A stretch of 64,000 nucleotides of DNA. Origin: Streptomyces sp. H27-H5. Its GTDB lineage: Bacteria; Actinomycetota; Actinomycetes; Streptomycetales; Streptomycetaceae. The position numbers and the translations under genes are program-made. Within the stretch, counting starts at the first letter, position 1; each line of letters starts with the position of its first letter. Where the stretch lies: the NCBI RefSeq assembly GCF_026627505.1, contig NZ_JAPNLK010000043.1, forward strand, positions 1-64,000. Direction: 5' to 3'. This document shows positions 8,191-16,332 of this stretch, in pieces. The notes under the pieces were generated by a model. It saw only the letters and a program-made list of their open reading frames with translations, was not told the DNA's origin and did not search any database.

Positions 8191-9488
8191 ACGCGATTGA
8201 CGGGATGAAGTCGCTCAAGGTGCTGCACGTCATCACCGGCCTGGGCGTCGGCGGAGCCGAGCAGCAACTGCGCCTGCTGCTGCGCCACATGCCCATGCGG
8301 TGCGACGTGCTGACCCTGACCAACCCCGGCCAGGTGGCCGAGGGACTGCGGGCCGATGGGGTACGGGTCGTCCACCTCGGCATGAAGGGCAACCGGGACC
8401 TCGGCGCGCTGCCCCGGATGGTGCGCTTCATCCGGCGCGAACGCTACGACCTGGTCCACACCCACCTGTACCGGGCCTGCCTGTACGGGCGGCTCGCGGC
8501 CCGGCTCGCGGGCGTGCGCACGACCGTGGCCACCGAACACTCCCTCGGCGAGGGCGAGATCGAGGGACGACGGCTCTCGCACGGGGTCCGCGCCCTGTAC
8601 CTGGCCGGAGAACGCCTCGGCGCGGCGACGGTGGCCGTCTCCGACACCGTGGCGACGCGGCTGGAGGGCTGGGGCGTGCCGGCCGCGCGCATCCACGTCG
8701 TACCGAACGGGATCGAAGCCGTCCGCTTCCGTTTCGACGAAGGCGTGCGCCGGGCCACGCGGGCCCGGGCCGGACTCCCGGAACGGGCCTTCGTGGTGGG
8801 CGGGGTCGGCCGGCTCGTGCCGGGCAAGCGGTTCGACGTGCTCGTACGGGCCGTGGCCGCGCTGCCCGGAGCCCACCTGCTGCTCGCCGGGGACGGCCCC
8901 GAACGGGCCGCGCTGCGGCGGCTCGCCGCCGACCTCGGCGCCCAGAGCCGGATCCACCTGCTCGGGGAACGGGACCCGCTCGGCGACAGTGCGGACGGGC
9001 GGACGCCCGGCATCCCCGCCCTGCTGGCCGCGATGGACGTCTTCGTGTCCCCGTCGCGTGAGGAGGCCTTCGGGCTCGCGGTCGTCGAGGCGCTCGCCGC
9101 CGGACTGCCCGTCCTGCACGTCACCTGCCCGGCCATCGACGACCTGCCCGCGACGCAGGCGCCCGGGGCGCGACGGATCGGCACCGGGACGGAGGAGCTG
9201 GTCGCCGCGCTGCGCGGACACATGGAGGCGGGGGCCGGCCGGTTGCCGGCGCCGCCCGTGGTGCGGCGCTACGACATCGCGCGGAGCGCGGAGCGGTTGC
9301 TCTCGGTCTACGCCGGAGCGCTGGCCGCGCCGCCCGAGGGGGGCCGGGGCACCGCCCCGGATCCGGGCGCCGGGGCGAAACGGCTCGGGGTCGGGGCGCT
9401 GTCCGCCCCCGGGCGCGGGCCGGACGCACGGGGGGACGCCGCCCCCCGGCCGGGGGCCGCACGCACGCCCGGCCGGGGCGACGGCTGA
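8187..9488 (+). CDS. Glycosyltransferase, GT4 family
   Basis: A 433-residue GT-B glycosyltransferase, the second in this operon. The N-terminus KVLHVITGLGVGGAEQQL is the usual GT4 start, HTHLYRACLYGRLAARLAG follows, and the donor domain has VGRLVPGKRFDVLV and the E-x7-E motif at E293-E301 (EAFGLAVVE). The last 50 residues are Gly/Pro/Arg-rich and probably disordered. ATGA overlap couples it to the deacetylase gene; an internal ATG at 8205 is an alternative start. Together with the first glycosyltransferase and the initiating transferase it implies a repeat unit of at least three sugars, which is inference. Confidence 0.9.
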   Translation: MNAIDGMKSLKVLHVITGLGVGGAEQQLRLLLRHMPMRCDVLTLTNPGQVAEGLRADGVRVVHLGMKGNRDLGALPRMVRFIRRERYDLVHTHLYRACLYGRLAARLAGVRTTVATEHSLGEGEIEGRRLSHGVRALYLAGERLGAATVAVSDTVATRLEGWGVPAARIHVVPNGIEAVRFRFDEGVRRATRARAGLPERAFVVGGVGRLVPGKRFDVLVRAVAALPGAHLLLAGDGPERAALRRLAADLGAQSRIHLLGERDPLGDSADGRTPGIPALLAAMDVFVSPSREEAFGLAVVEALAAGLPVLHVTCPAIDDLPATQAPGARRIGTGTEELVAALRGHMEAGAGRLPAPPVVRRYDIARSAERLLSVYAGALAAPPEGGRGTAPDPGAGAKRLGVGALSAPGRGPDARGDAAPRPGAARTPGRGDG

Positions 9489-9558
9489 TCAGTCCTACCG
9501 CAGGGGCCCCGCAGCGGGGCCGAAGGAAGTTCCCTCCACTCAGGAAGCGAGCACGCAC

Positions 9559-10266
9559 ATGGCCGACACCGCCGACCAGAAGAAGTCCGACCACCGCTCC
9601 GCGAAGAAGGGGCGGCCCCGGTTGCTGCCGCCCGCGTGGTGGCTGTTGCCCGCCTGCGCGCTGCTGGGGCTGGCCGCCGGCGGGGCGTACGGGGTGCTCA
9701 AGGCGCCCGAGTACGCCGCCACCAGCTACGTCGTCGCCGTCCCGGACGACACCACCGAACCGGCCACCGCCCTCGGTTTTGCCCAGGCCTACGCCCGCAT
9801 CGCCACCAGCAGCTCCACCCTCGCCTACGCCCAGCCCCGCGCCGGCATCAGCGCCCACCGGCTGCGGACCCAGGTACGCGCCGAGACCTCCCCCGAGTCC
9901 CCGATGATCGCCATCACCGGTACCTCCAAGAGCCCGTCCGAGGCCGCCGACATCGCGAACGCGGTCGCCGACGCCCTGTCGCTGAGCAGCAACCAGGCCG
10001 CCAAGAACACCGGCGTGCAGCTGCTGCTGTTCAACCAGGCCGTCGCGCCGACCGACCCGGCCTCGGCCTCCGCGCCGCTCAGCGGAGCCGTCGGACTCTG
10101 CGCCGGCGGGCTCGTCGGCGGCCTGTGGATGCTGGCCCGACCCGGACGCCGGCGCGGCGACGAGGTCGTCGCCGAGGGCGCCGAGACCCCCGTGGCCGGC
10201 GAGTTCGCGACGCTGCCCGCGCAGGGCGAGCACACCACGGCCAAGGAGAAGGAGTCCGTGCGATGA
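9559..10266 (+). CDS. Wzz/chain-length-determinant-like membrane protein
   Basis: A 235-residue protein with the layout of polysaccharide co-polymerases. It has an N-terminal transmembrane segment at about residues 30-50 (WWLLPACALLGLAAGGAYGVL), an extracytoplasmic domain, and a second membrane segment near residues 178-196, followed by a short cytoplasmic tail. PCPs set chain length of Wzy-made polymers. The periplasmic domain is shorter than in Gram-negative Wzz, and no tyrosine-kinase domain is fused or adjacent, so it resembles actinobacterial YveK/CapA-like partners. The start ATG at 9559 has AGGAAG about 12 bases upstream. Its stop overlaps the next ATG. Confidence 0.75.
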   Translation: MADTADQKKSDHRSAKKGRPRLLPPAWWLLPACALLGLAAGGAYGVLKAPEYAATSYVVAVPDDTTEPATALGFAQAYARIATSSSTLAYAQPRAGISAHRLRTQVRAETSPESPMIAITGTSKSPSEAADIANAVADALSLSSNQAAKNTGVQLLLFNQAVAPTDPASASAPLSGAVGLCAGGLVGGLWMLARPGRRRGDEVVAEGAETPVAGEFATLPAQGEHTTAKEKESVR

Positions 10267-11405
10267 GTTCGGGCTCCGCCGGGGGCCTGTCGGTGACGCT
10301 GTGCCGGGACCCCCGGCAGTTCGCCGCGCTGGAAGAGCCGTGGAACCGGCTCGTCCGCGGCTGCCCCACCGCCACCCCCTTCCAGAGCCACGCCTGGCTG
10401 CACTCCTGGTGGCTGTCGTACGGCAAGGAGGGCAGGCTCCGGCTCGTCCTCGTGCGCCGCGGCGAGGAACTGGTCGGCGTGGCCGCGCTGATGCTCGTGC
10501 ACCGGCCGCTGCCGCTGCTGGTGCCGCTGGGCGGCGGGATCACCGACTACTTCGACGTGCTCGTGGCCCCCGAGCACGCCCGGCAGGTCGTCCCGGCGCT
10601 GGCCCGCGGGCTGCACCGGGCCGCCCGCGGCGCGGTCGTCGACCTCCGCGAGGTGCGGCCCGGGGCGGTCGCCGAGGCGGTGTTCGAGCAGTGGCCCGGG
10701 GCACGGGCCAGGCTCACCGACTCCACCTGCATGGAACTGCCCGCGCTGCCCTTCGACGAGCTCGTCCGGCGCATGCCCTCCTCCGGCGCCCAACGGGTGC
10801 GGGCCAAGCTCCGCAAGACCGACGCGGCCGGCATCGAGGAGCACGACGTCAGCGAGCAGGAGGTGCCGCGCGCCGTGCGGACGCTGCTGCGGCTGCACGA
10901 GAAGCAGTGGCGGGGACGCGGGGTGACCCCCGAGCACCTCAAGCCGCGCTTCGCCGAGCACCTGACCCGGGCCGTGCGGCGGATGGTGCGCGTCGGGGAG
11001 GGCCGGCTCACCGAGTTCCGGCTGGACGGGAACGTGGTCGCGGCCAACGTCACGCTGCTCTCGTCGGCCCTGAGCGGCGGGTACCTGTACGGGGCCGACC
11101 CGGACCTGCGCGACCGCAAGGTGGACATCGCCACGCTGCTGCTGCGCCACGAGGCCGGCCGGGCCCTCGCGGAGGGGCGGCCGGTGGTGAGCTTCCTGCG
11201 CGGCAACGAACCGTACAAGAACCACTGGCGGCCCGAAACGGTGGTCAACCAGCGGTTCCTGCTGGCCACCAACGCGCTCGCGCCCCTGCTGCGACTGCAC
11301 GAGTCGCAGGTGTCGGGGCGCGAGCGGGCGGTGGACGCGCTGCGCGAGGCGCTGCCGGCCGCCAGGGACTGGCGGGCGCGGCTCAACGAACTGCGGGTGC
11401 GATGA
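10263..11405 (+). CDS. GNAT-fold acyltransferase, BioF2/CelD-like
   Basis: A 380-residue protein of the Acetyltransf_6 type, often annotated as CelD/BcsL-like and common in exopolysaccharide loci. Visible features are ATPFQSHAWLHSWWLSYG near the N-terminus (residues 37-54) and, in the C-terminal GNAT half, ANVTLLSSALSGGYLYGADPDLRD and SFLRGNEPYKNHW. These proteins are also related to FemAB aminoacyl transferases. It probably decorates the glycan with an acyl group, or an aminoacyl group given the ATP-grasp protein nearby; both are inference. ATGA overlap with the Wzz-like gene places it last in the plus-strand operon, 20 bases from the convergent hydrolase gene. Confidence 0.78.
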   Translation: MSSGSAGGLSVTLCRDPRQFAALEEPWNRLVRGCPTATPFQSHAWLHSWWLSYGKEGRLRLVLVRRGEELVGVAALMLVHRPLPLLVPLGGGITDYFDVLVAPEHARQVVPALARGLHRAARGAVVDLREVRPGAVAEAVFEQWPGARARLTDSTCMELPALPFDELVRRMPSSGAQRVRAKLRKTDAAGIEEHDVSEQEVPRAVRTLLRLHEKQWRGRGVTPEHLKPRFAEHLTRAVRRMVRVGEGRLTEFRLDGNVVAANVTLLSSALSGGYLYGADPDLRDRKVDIATLLLRHEAGRALAEGRPVVSFLRGNEPYKNHWRPETVVNQRFLLATNALAPLLRLHESQVSGRERAVDALREALPAARDWRARLNELRVR

Positions 11406-11425
11406 CGGGAGTCACGCCACCTCGC

Positions 11426-12934
11426 CTAGAAGGGCCAGAGGAAGCCCTTGCGCCAGTCGAGCTTGACGCAGACCGCCTGGTTGCCGACGAGCTTGGACAG
11501 CCATTCCCCGAAGTTGAGCGGCACGCACCACTGCGTGTTGTTCGCGGAGGGCTTCGGCGGCGTCGGCTCGGCCGGCTTGGGCGTGGCTGCGGGCACGGCC
11601 GGGCTCGGCGCGACCGGGCTCGGCGCCGCCGGGCTGGGGGCCGCGGGGGAGGGGACGGCCGGGGAGGGGGCCGCCGGGCTCGGGACCGCCGGCGAGGGCT
11701 CCACGACGGGGACCTCCGGGGACGGGCTCACGGGCGCCGGCACCACGGAGGGTTCGACCGAGGGCACGACGGACGGCTCGACGGGAACGTCCACGGGCGG
11801 GACGACGGGCGGGACCGACGGTGCCTGCGGCGTGGGGATCTGCGGCGTCGGGATCTGCGGAGTCGGGACCTGGGGGGTGGGGACGACCGGGGTCGGGACC
11901 ACGGGCGTCGGGATCACCGGCGTGGGGATCACCGGCGTCGGGATGACGGGGCCGGGCTTCTGCGGGGTGAGGGCGTCCTTGAACACCTTCGAGGACCGCG
12001 GATTCTGCTTGCACTGCCAGACGCCGTGCGGGCAGTAGTCGGTGATGGTGTGGTAGAGCGGTTTGTGCTGCTCGATCCACGTGAGCATGCGCCGCACGTA
12101 CTCCGCGTTGTCCCCGCGCCGGTACAGGCCCCACTCCGGGTACGAGATCTCCTTGCCGTGTGCCTTCGCGAAGTCCACGTGCTCCTGGAGTCCGTACGGC
12201 TGCGTGATCTGGTCGTCGAAGTCCTGGCCGGGACCCTGGTCGTAGGAGTCCATTCCGATGATGTCCACCACGTCGTCGCCCGGGTAGCACTTGGTCCAGC
12301 CGATCGCGTCCGTACCCCGGTTCGGTGCGAAGTCGAACTTGAACTTCTGGCCGGACACGGACCGCATCGCGGCGACGGCGCGCTTCCAGTACCGCTTCCA
12401 GTTCTCCGGGTCGGGCCCGCAGCGGTGCGTGTACGTGGTGCCGTTCATCTCCCAGCCGAGGACGATGACGGTGTCCGGCACGCCCAGCTCCACCAGCCGC
12501 TCGGCCAGCCGCTTGAAGTGCCGGTCGTACTCGCCTTGCGCGCCCGCCCTGATCAGCTGGGCCACCTGACGGTCGGGCACCCGCTCCTCGTTGCGTTCCT
12601 GCATGGGCACGTTGAGGACGAACATCCGGTCGTCCTCCTCCTGGCGCCACTCGGCCCAGTCCGTCAGGAAGTCGACGTTGCCCTCGATGCCGGCCCACCG
12701 GTCCCCGGGGAGATAGGTGTGCCCGACCCGGATCTCCTTGCCGCCCAGCCAGCGCGACAGGAACGGGATCCGGGCCACTCCCGACGGCCCGTAGTCGAGA
12801 TACGCGCCCATGGCGATGTCGGAGCCCTTGGGTGCTTCCTCGTCGGGCGCGGCGAGCGCGGCGCCGGTGGCCAGCAGTCCGGCCGTGACCGTACCGACGC
12901 AGGCGCTCGCCAGTCGGCGGCGTGGTGTGGGCAT
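11426..12934 (-). CDS. Secreted GH26-like glycoside hydrolase with Pro-rich repeat tail
   Basis: A 502-residue secreted enzyme. The ATG at 12934 is chosen because GGGAG lies just upstream and a signal peptide follows (MPTPRRR then a hydrophobic core ending at ALAAP); in-frame starts at 12985-12988 add only 18 residues. The catalytic domain (residues 35-330) resembles GH26 beta-mannanases: the likely acid/base Glu is E162 in GWEMNG and the likely nucleophile E267 in YPEWG. Residues about 340-460 are PTPVI-type pentapeptide repeats and Ala/Ser/Pro repeats, probably a cell-wall-spanning linker. The C-terminus (SANNTQWCVPLNFGEWLSKL) has two Cys and may form a small folded module. It could cleave or trim the polymer made by the neighbouring operon. 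Confidence 0.85.
   Translation of the reverse strand: MPTPRRRLASACVGTVTAGLLATGAALAAPDEEAPKGSDIAMGAYLDYGPSGVARIPFLSRWLGGKEIRVGHTYLPGDRWAGIEGNVDFLTDWAEWRQEEDDRMFVLNVPMQERNEERVPDRQVAQLIRAGAQGEYDRHFKRLAERLVELGVPDTVIVLGWEMNGTTYTHRCGPDPENWKRYWKRAVAAMRSVSGQKFKFDFAPNRGTDAIGWTKCYPGDDVVDIIGMDSYDQGPGQDFDDQITQPYGLQEHVDFAKAHGKEISYPEWGLYRRGDNAEYVRRMLTWIEQHKPLYHTITDYCPHGVWQCKQNPRSSKVFKDALTPQKPGPVIPTPVIPTPVIPTPVVPTPVVPTPQVPTPQIPTPQIPTPQAPSVPPVVPPVDVPVEPSVVPSVEPSVVPAPVSPSPEVPVVEPSPAVPSPAAPSPAVPSPAAPSPAAPSPVAPSPAVPAATPKPAEPTPPKPSANNTQWCVPLNFGEWLSKLVGNQAVCVKLDWRKGFLWPF
11821..11955 (-). repeat. 15-base coding repeats encoding PTPxx pentapeptides
   Basis: Eight to nine near-identical 15-base units encode PTPVI, PTPVV, PTPQV and PTPQI. 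They sit inside the GH26-like gene and keep its reading frame, so this is a protein linker and not a CRISPR or independent element. Copy number is likely to vary between strains by slippage. Confidence 0.85.
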
Positions 12935-12994
12935 GGCGTCTCCCGAGCTTCCCGAATCGGTGTGCTTGTCAACGACGTTAGGCATCACATCCGA

Positions 12995-13032
12995 CGAATG
13001 GCCTGTCCGGTGACCGCCGCGTAGGCCATTCG
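12995..13032. promoter_or_regulatory. 10-base perfect inverted repeat in divergent promoter region
   Basis: CGAATGGCCT at 12995-13004 is matched by its exact reverse complement at 13023-13032, with an 18-base spacer. It lies between the divergent starts of the GH26-like gene (12934) and the ATP-grasp gene (13066). A regulator binding site serving both promoters is the simplest reading; an RNA hairpin in the 5' leader of either gene is the alternative. No regulator gene lies in the locus. Confidence 0.5.
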
Positions 13033-13065
13033 CAGGCGCACACCACCCCAGCTTGGTCCGACTAG

Positions 13066-14697
13066 GTGAAAGACACCGTTTTCATGCACGCGTTCGCCAA
13101 CCATGTGCCCGCCGTTCTGCTCAGGCTCGATCGGAATCCGTTCCACCACGGAACCCTCGGCGCCGTCAGATCCCTTGGCCGCAAAGGCGTGGAGGTCCAT
13201 GTCGTCGTCGAGGCCGGGGGAGGTCCGGTGCGGCGTTCGCGGTATCTGCGCGCCGTGCATCCCGGGCCGGTCGGCGGACTCGACCCCGAGGCACCACAAG
13301 CCCTGCTGGACTGCCTGCTCACCGTGTCAGAACGCATCGGGCGTCCCGCCGTGCTCGTCGCGATGGACGACCTGAGCGCGATCGCGGTCGCCCGGATCGC
13401 GCCGGCGCTCGACGAGCGGTACCGGATTCCCCATCAGCCGGACGGCCTGCCCGCACGGGTGGCCGACAAGGCCGAACTGTCGCGGCTGTGCGCGCGCTGG
13501 GACATCCCGCACCCCGAGACGGTGATCCCGACGAGCGGGGCCGAGGCGTCCGAGGCCGCCTGGCGGTTGGGGCTGCCGGTGGTGGCGAAGTGGAGCCGGC
13601 CGTGGCTGCTGCCGGCGGGCGAGGGACTGCGGAGCACCACGCTGCTGCACAGCGCGGCCGAGGCGCGACGCCTCTACGAACGCTCGGCGCGGGCGGGCAG
13701 CCGGCTGCTGCTCCAACGGTTCCTGCCGGCCGGTCAGGACACCGACTGGTTCTTCCACGGGGCCTTCGCGCGGGGCGGACACCCGCTGCTCGTCGGGTCC
13801 GGGCGCAAGGAACTGTCCTGGCCGGTACGGACGGGGCTGACGGCCGTCGGACGGTGGCTGCCCGATCCGGCGGTGGAGGAGGCGGGACTGCGGCTCGCCG
13901 AACGGCTCGGCTACCAGGGCATCCTGGACCTCGACTTCCGTCGCGACGAGCGGGGCTGCTTCCGGCTCGTGGACTTCAACCCGCGTCCCGGGGCCCAGTT
14001 CCGGTTGTTCACGGACGCGGCCGGCCTGGACGTGGTCCAGGCGATGTACCTGGATCTGACGGGGCAACGGGTACCCACGCCCTCGGGCGGGCCGGGCCGG
14101 GTGTTCGTCGCGGAGAACTACGCGCTGCTGGCGGCGGTACGCGGACGCCGGCTGCCGCTCGCCCCGCGGCCGGCGCGGGGGCAGGCACGGGGAGCGGCGT
14201 GGGGGGCGGTGGCTCGTCCGCACCCGGCCCGGGACCCGGCCCCCGAGCCCGGCGCGGCACCGGCCCCCGGCGGCCCCCGCGACGGTGTGGTGATCCCGGA
14301 CCCGGCCCGGCCGGATCGGCCCGGCCGGGCGGCGGAACACCGGGTGGACCAGAGCGGCGCGGCCCCGGACCGGGGTGACGGCCCCGGAGCGGGGTCCGCC
14401 ACGGCCGGGACGGCGCGGGCCGCGCCGAGGGACCGGCGCGCGGAGGTGGAGGCGGCATGGTTCGCCCCGGACGACCTGATGCCGTTCGTCGCGATGGTCA
14501 CCGCCTTCCTGGGGCGGGGCTTCGGCAAGGGCGCCCGGGTGCTGCGGGGCTTCCCCGCGCAGGGCCGCCGTACCGCCCGAGCCGTGGTGCGCGCACCCCG
14601 CCAGCGCGGCCGGGAACAGGCGTCCGACGGCTCCGGGCCGGCCGCCCGCCCGGCCCCGCCGGAGGCGGCGGAACCGGACGAGCTGGTGAGCCGGTGA
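13066..14697 (+). CDS. ATP-grasp domain protein (carboxylate-amine ligase-like)
   Basis: A 543-residue protein whose first 370 residues form an ATP-grasp ligase. The N-terminal pre-grasp domain includes VLVAMDDLSAIAVARIAP, KAELSRLCARWDIPHPET begins the grasp fold (KAEL... equals the usual KxxL start), and LDLDFRRDERGCFRLVDFNPRPG carries the Mg/ATP-binding D/N residues. Residues about 375-460 and the final 60 are Ala/Arg/Pro-rich and probably disordered. Such enzymes join a carboxylate to an amine using ATP. Beside a FemAB-like acyltransferase and an FAD oxidoreductase it may make an amino-acid decoration for the glycan; this is inference. The GTG start at 13066 lacks a clear ribosome site; ATG 13084 is the alternative. 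Confidence 0.78.
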   Translation: MKDTVFMHAFANHVPAVLLRLDRNPFHHGTLGAVRSLGRKGVEVHVVVEAGGGPVRRSRYLRAVHPGPVGGLDPEAPQALLDCLLTVSERIGRPAVLVAMDDLSAIAVARIAPALDERYRIPHQPDGLPARVADKAELSRLCARWDIPHPETVIPTSGAEASEAAWRLGLPVVAKWSRPWLLPAGEGLRSTTLLHSAAEARRLYERSARAGSRLLLQRFLPAGQDTDWFFHGAFARGGHPLLVGSGRKELSWPVRTGLTAVGRWLPDPAVEEAGLRLAERLGYQGILDLDFRRDERGCFRLVDFNPRPGAQFRLFTDAAGLDVVQAMYLDLTGQRVPTPSGGPGRVFVAENYALLAAVRGRRLPLAPRPARGQARGAAWGAVARPHPARDPAPEPGAAPAPGGPRDGVVIPDPARPDRPGRAAEHRVDQSGAAPDRGDGPGAGSATAGTARAAPRDRRAEVEAAWFAPDDLMPFVAMVTAFLGRGFGKGARVLRGFPAQGRRTARAVVRAPRQRGREQASDGSGPAARPAPPEAAEPDELVSR

Positions 14698-14774
14698 CAC
14701 CCCCGAGCCGGTGACACCCCTCGCCCCGGGCGGGCCCGCCCGGGGCGGTCGGCCATGACAGTGGAGGGACAGCG

Positions 14775-16058
14775 ATGACACGAATGGACGACCTCGTCGT
14801 GGTCGGCGCGGGGCCGTACGGGCTGTCGATCGCCGCGCACGCCGCGGCGGCCGGGCTCCGCGTGCGGGTGTTGGGGCGGCCCATGGCGTCCTGGCGGGAC
14901 CACATGCCCGAGGGGATGTACCTGAAGTCGGAGCCCTGGTCGTCCAACCTGTCCGCGCCCGGCGGACGGCACACCCTCGCCGACTACTGCGCCGGCCTGG
15001 GCGTGCGGGCCGAACACGGCGGGCCGCTGCCGATCGGCACCTTCAGCGCGTACGGGCTCTGGTTCGCGGGGCGGGCCGCGCCCGAGGTGGAGGAGGTGAC
15101 GGTCACCGAGCTGACCCCGCAGGGGGGCGGCTTCCGGATCAGGACCGCGCAGGGGCCGCCGCTGTTCGCCCGTACCGTCGCCCTGGCGGTGGGGGTGATG
15201 CCGTTCGTGAACTTCCCCGCGGTACTGCGGGACCTGCCGCCCGGCCACTACTCGCACAGCAGCGGCCACCGCGACCTGGCCCGGTTCGCCGGCCGGGAGG
15301 TCGCCGTGCTCGGGGCCGGGCAGGCGGCCCTGGAGACCGCGGCCCTGCTGGCGGAGGCCGGGGCGCGACCGTGCCTGGTGGCCCGGCGGCCCCGACTGAA
15401 CTGGAACACCGTCCCGCAGCCCCTGGAACGGTCCCCGCTGCGGGCCCTGCGCGACCCGCACAGCGGGCTGGGTACCGGATGGCGCAGTTGGGTGTGGTCG
15501 GAACTGCCGTGGGCGGTGCGTCGGCTGCCCGCGGCGACCCGGGAACGCATCGCCGCCACGGCGCTGGGGCCCGCCGGTGCCTGGTGGCTGCGGGACCGCT
15601 TCGAACAGCGGGTACCGGTGCTGCTCGGCCACCACCTGCACCGGGCGGTCGCGGCGGGCGACCGCACCCGCCTCCAGCTGACCTCCGCGACCGGGGAGTC
15701 CGTCGTCCTGGACACCTCGCACGTCATCGCGGCCACCGGATTCGCCCCCGACCTGCGCCGACTGGAACTTCTCGACGTCGGGCTGCGGACCGCGCTGCGC
15801 ACCGTGGGCGGCGGCGGGACGCCCGAGCTGAGCGCGGGCTTCGAATCGTCGTGGCCCGGGCTGTTCTTCGCGGGCCTGCTGACGGCTCCCTCATTCGGCC
15901 CTTCCATGCGATTCGTGCACGGTGCGGGCTTCACGGCGGGGAGACTGGTGAAGGGAGTCCTGGGGAGGCTCGGCGCCCGGGGCCGACTGCCGGGTTCCGC
16001 CGCCGGCGACCGGCCCGACCGGGCCGCCGCCGGGCACCCCGAGACGTATCCGCGGTGA
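14775..16058 (+). CDS. FAD/NAD(P)-dependent oxidoreductase (FMO / N-hydroxylase-like)
   Basis: A 427-residue flavoprotein. The FAD-binding GxGxxG is at residues 11-16 (GAGPYG), the ASWRDHMPEGMYLKSEPW segment is typical of flavin monooxygenases and lysine/ornithine N-hydroxylases, and a second dinucleotide-binding VLGAGQAALETAALL lies near residue 180 for NAD(P)H. ATGFAPD near residue 320 is the usual C-terminal FAD motif. A good ribosome site (GGAGGGA) precedes the ATG at 14775. It follows the ATP-grasp gene by 77 bases in the same direction, so the two probably work together. A substrate is not apparent; amine or sugar-amine oxidation is possible but unproven. Confidence 0.82.
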   Translation: MTRMDDLVVVGAGPYGLSIAAHAAAAGLRVRVLGRPMASWRDHMPEGMYLKSEPWSSNLSAPGGRHTLADYCAGLGVRAEHGGPLPIGTFSAYGLWFAGRAAPEVEEVTVTELTPQGGGFRIRTAQGPPLFARTVALAVGVMPFVNFPAVLRDLPPGHYSHSSGHRDLARFAGREVAVLGAGQAALETAALLAEAGARPCLVARRPRLNWNTVPQPLERSPLRALRDPHSGLGTGWRSWVWSELPWAVRRLPAATRERIAATALGPAGAWWLRDRFEQRVPVLLGHHLHRAVAAGDRTRLQLTSATGESVVLDTSHVIAATGFAPDLRRLELLDVGLRTALRTVGGGGTPELSAGFESSWPGLFFAGLLTAPSFGPSMRFVHGAGFTAGRLVKGVLGRLGARGRLPGSAAGDRPDRAAAGHPETYPR

Positions 16059-16092
16059 GACGTGTACACGGTCAGAGGCGAGAGGGGTCGCG

Positions 16093-16320
16093 ATGGGCGC
16101 GGAGCGAGCACAGGGCGGCCGTGGCTGGGTACGCATCCCCGCCAGCCGTGCGGAACAGCCGCCGAGCCGGCCCAAGGGCGGATCCTTCGGCCCCGGCGAC
16201 CAGTCCACGATCTACCTCTCCCTCCTGAAGCGCTGGCGAGAGGCCGGACGCACCCTTCCGGGGCATCCTGACGAAGAGTGGGAGCGGCTGATCTCCCAGC
16301 CGTGCTGGCCCGGCCGTTAG
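16093..16320 (+). CDS. Small conserved hypothetical protein
   Basis: A 75-residue protein with GAGGGG upstream of the ATG at 16093. The C-terminal half, STIYLSLLKRWREAGRTLPG followed by DEEWERL, looks like a helical motif I have seen in small Streptomyces proteins, but no function is known to me. It ends 12 bases before the phosphatase gene and is probably co-transcribed with it. No signal peptide or membrane segment is visible. That it is real is supported by the ribosome site, spacing and amino-acid composition. Confidence 0.6.
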   Translation: MGAERAQGGRGWVRIPASRAEQPPSRPKGGSFGPGDQSTIYLSLLKRWREAGRTLPGHPDEEWERLISQPCWPGR

Positions 16321-16332
16321 GTGGTGTGACGC

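Noticed and set aside
11640..11960. Regular short repeats resembling a CRISPR array
   Set aside because: Period 15 with no spacers; encodes PTPxx linker repeats in frame.
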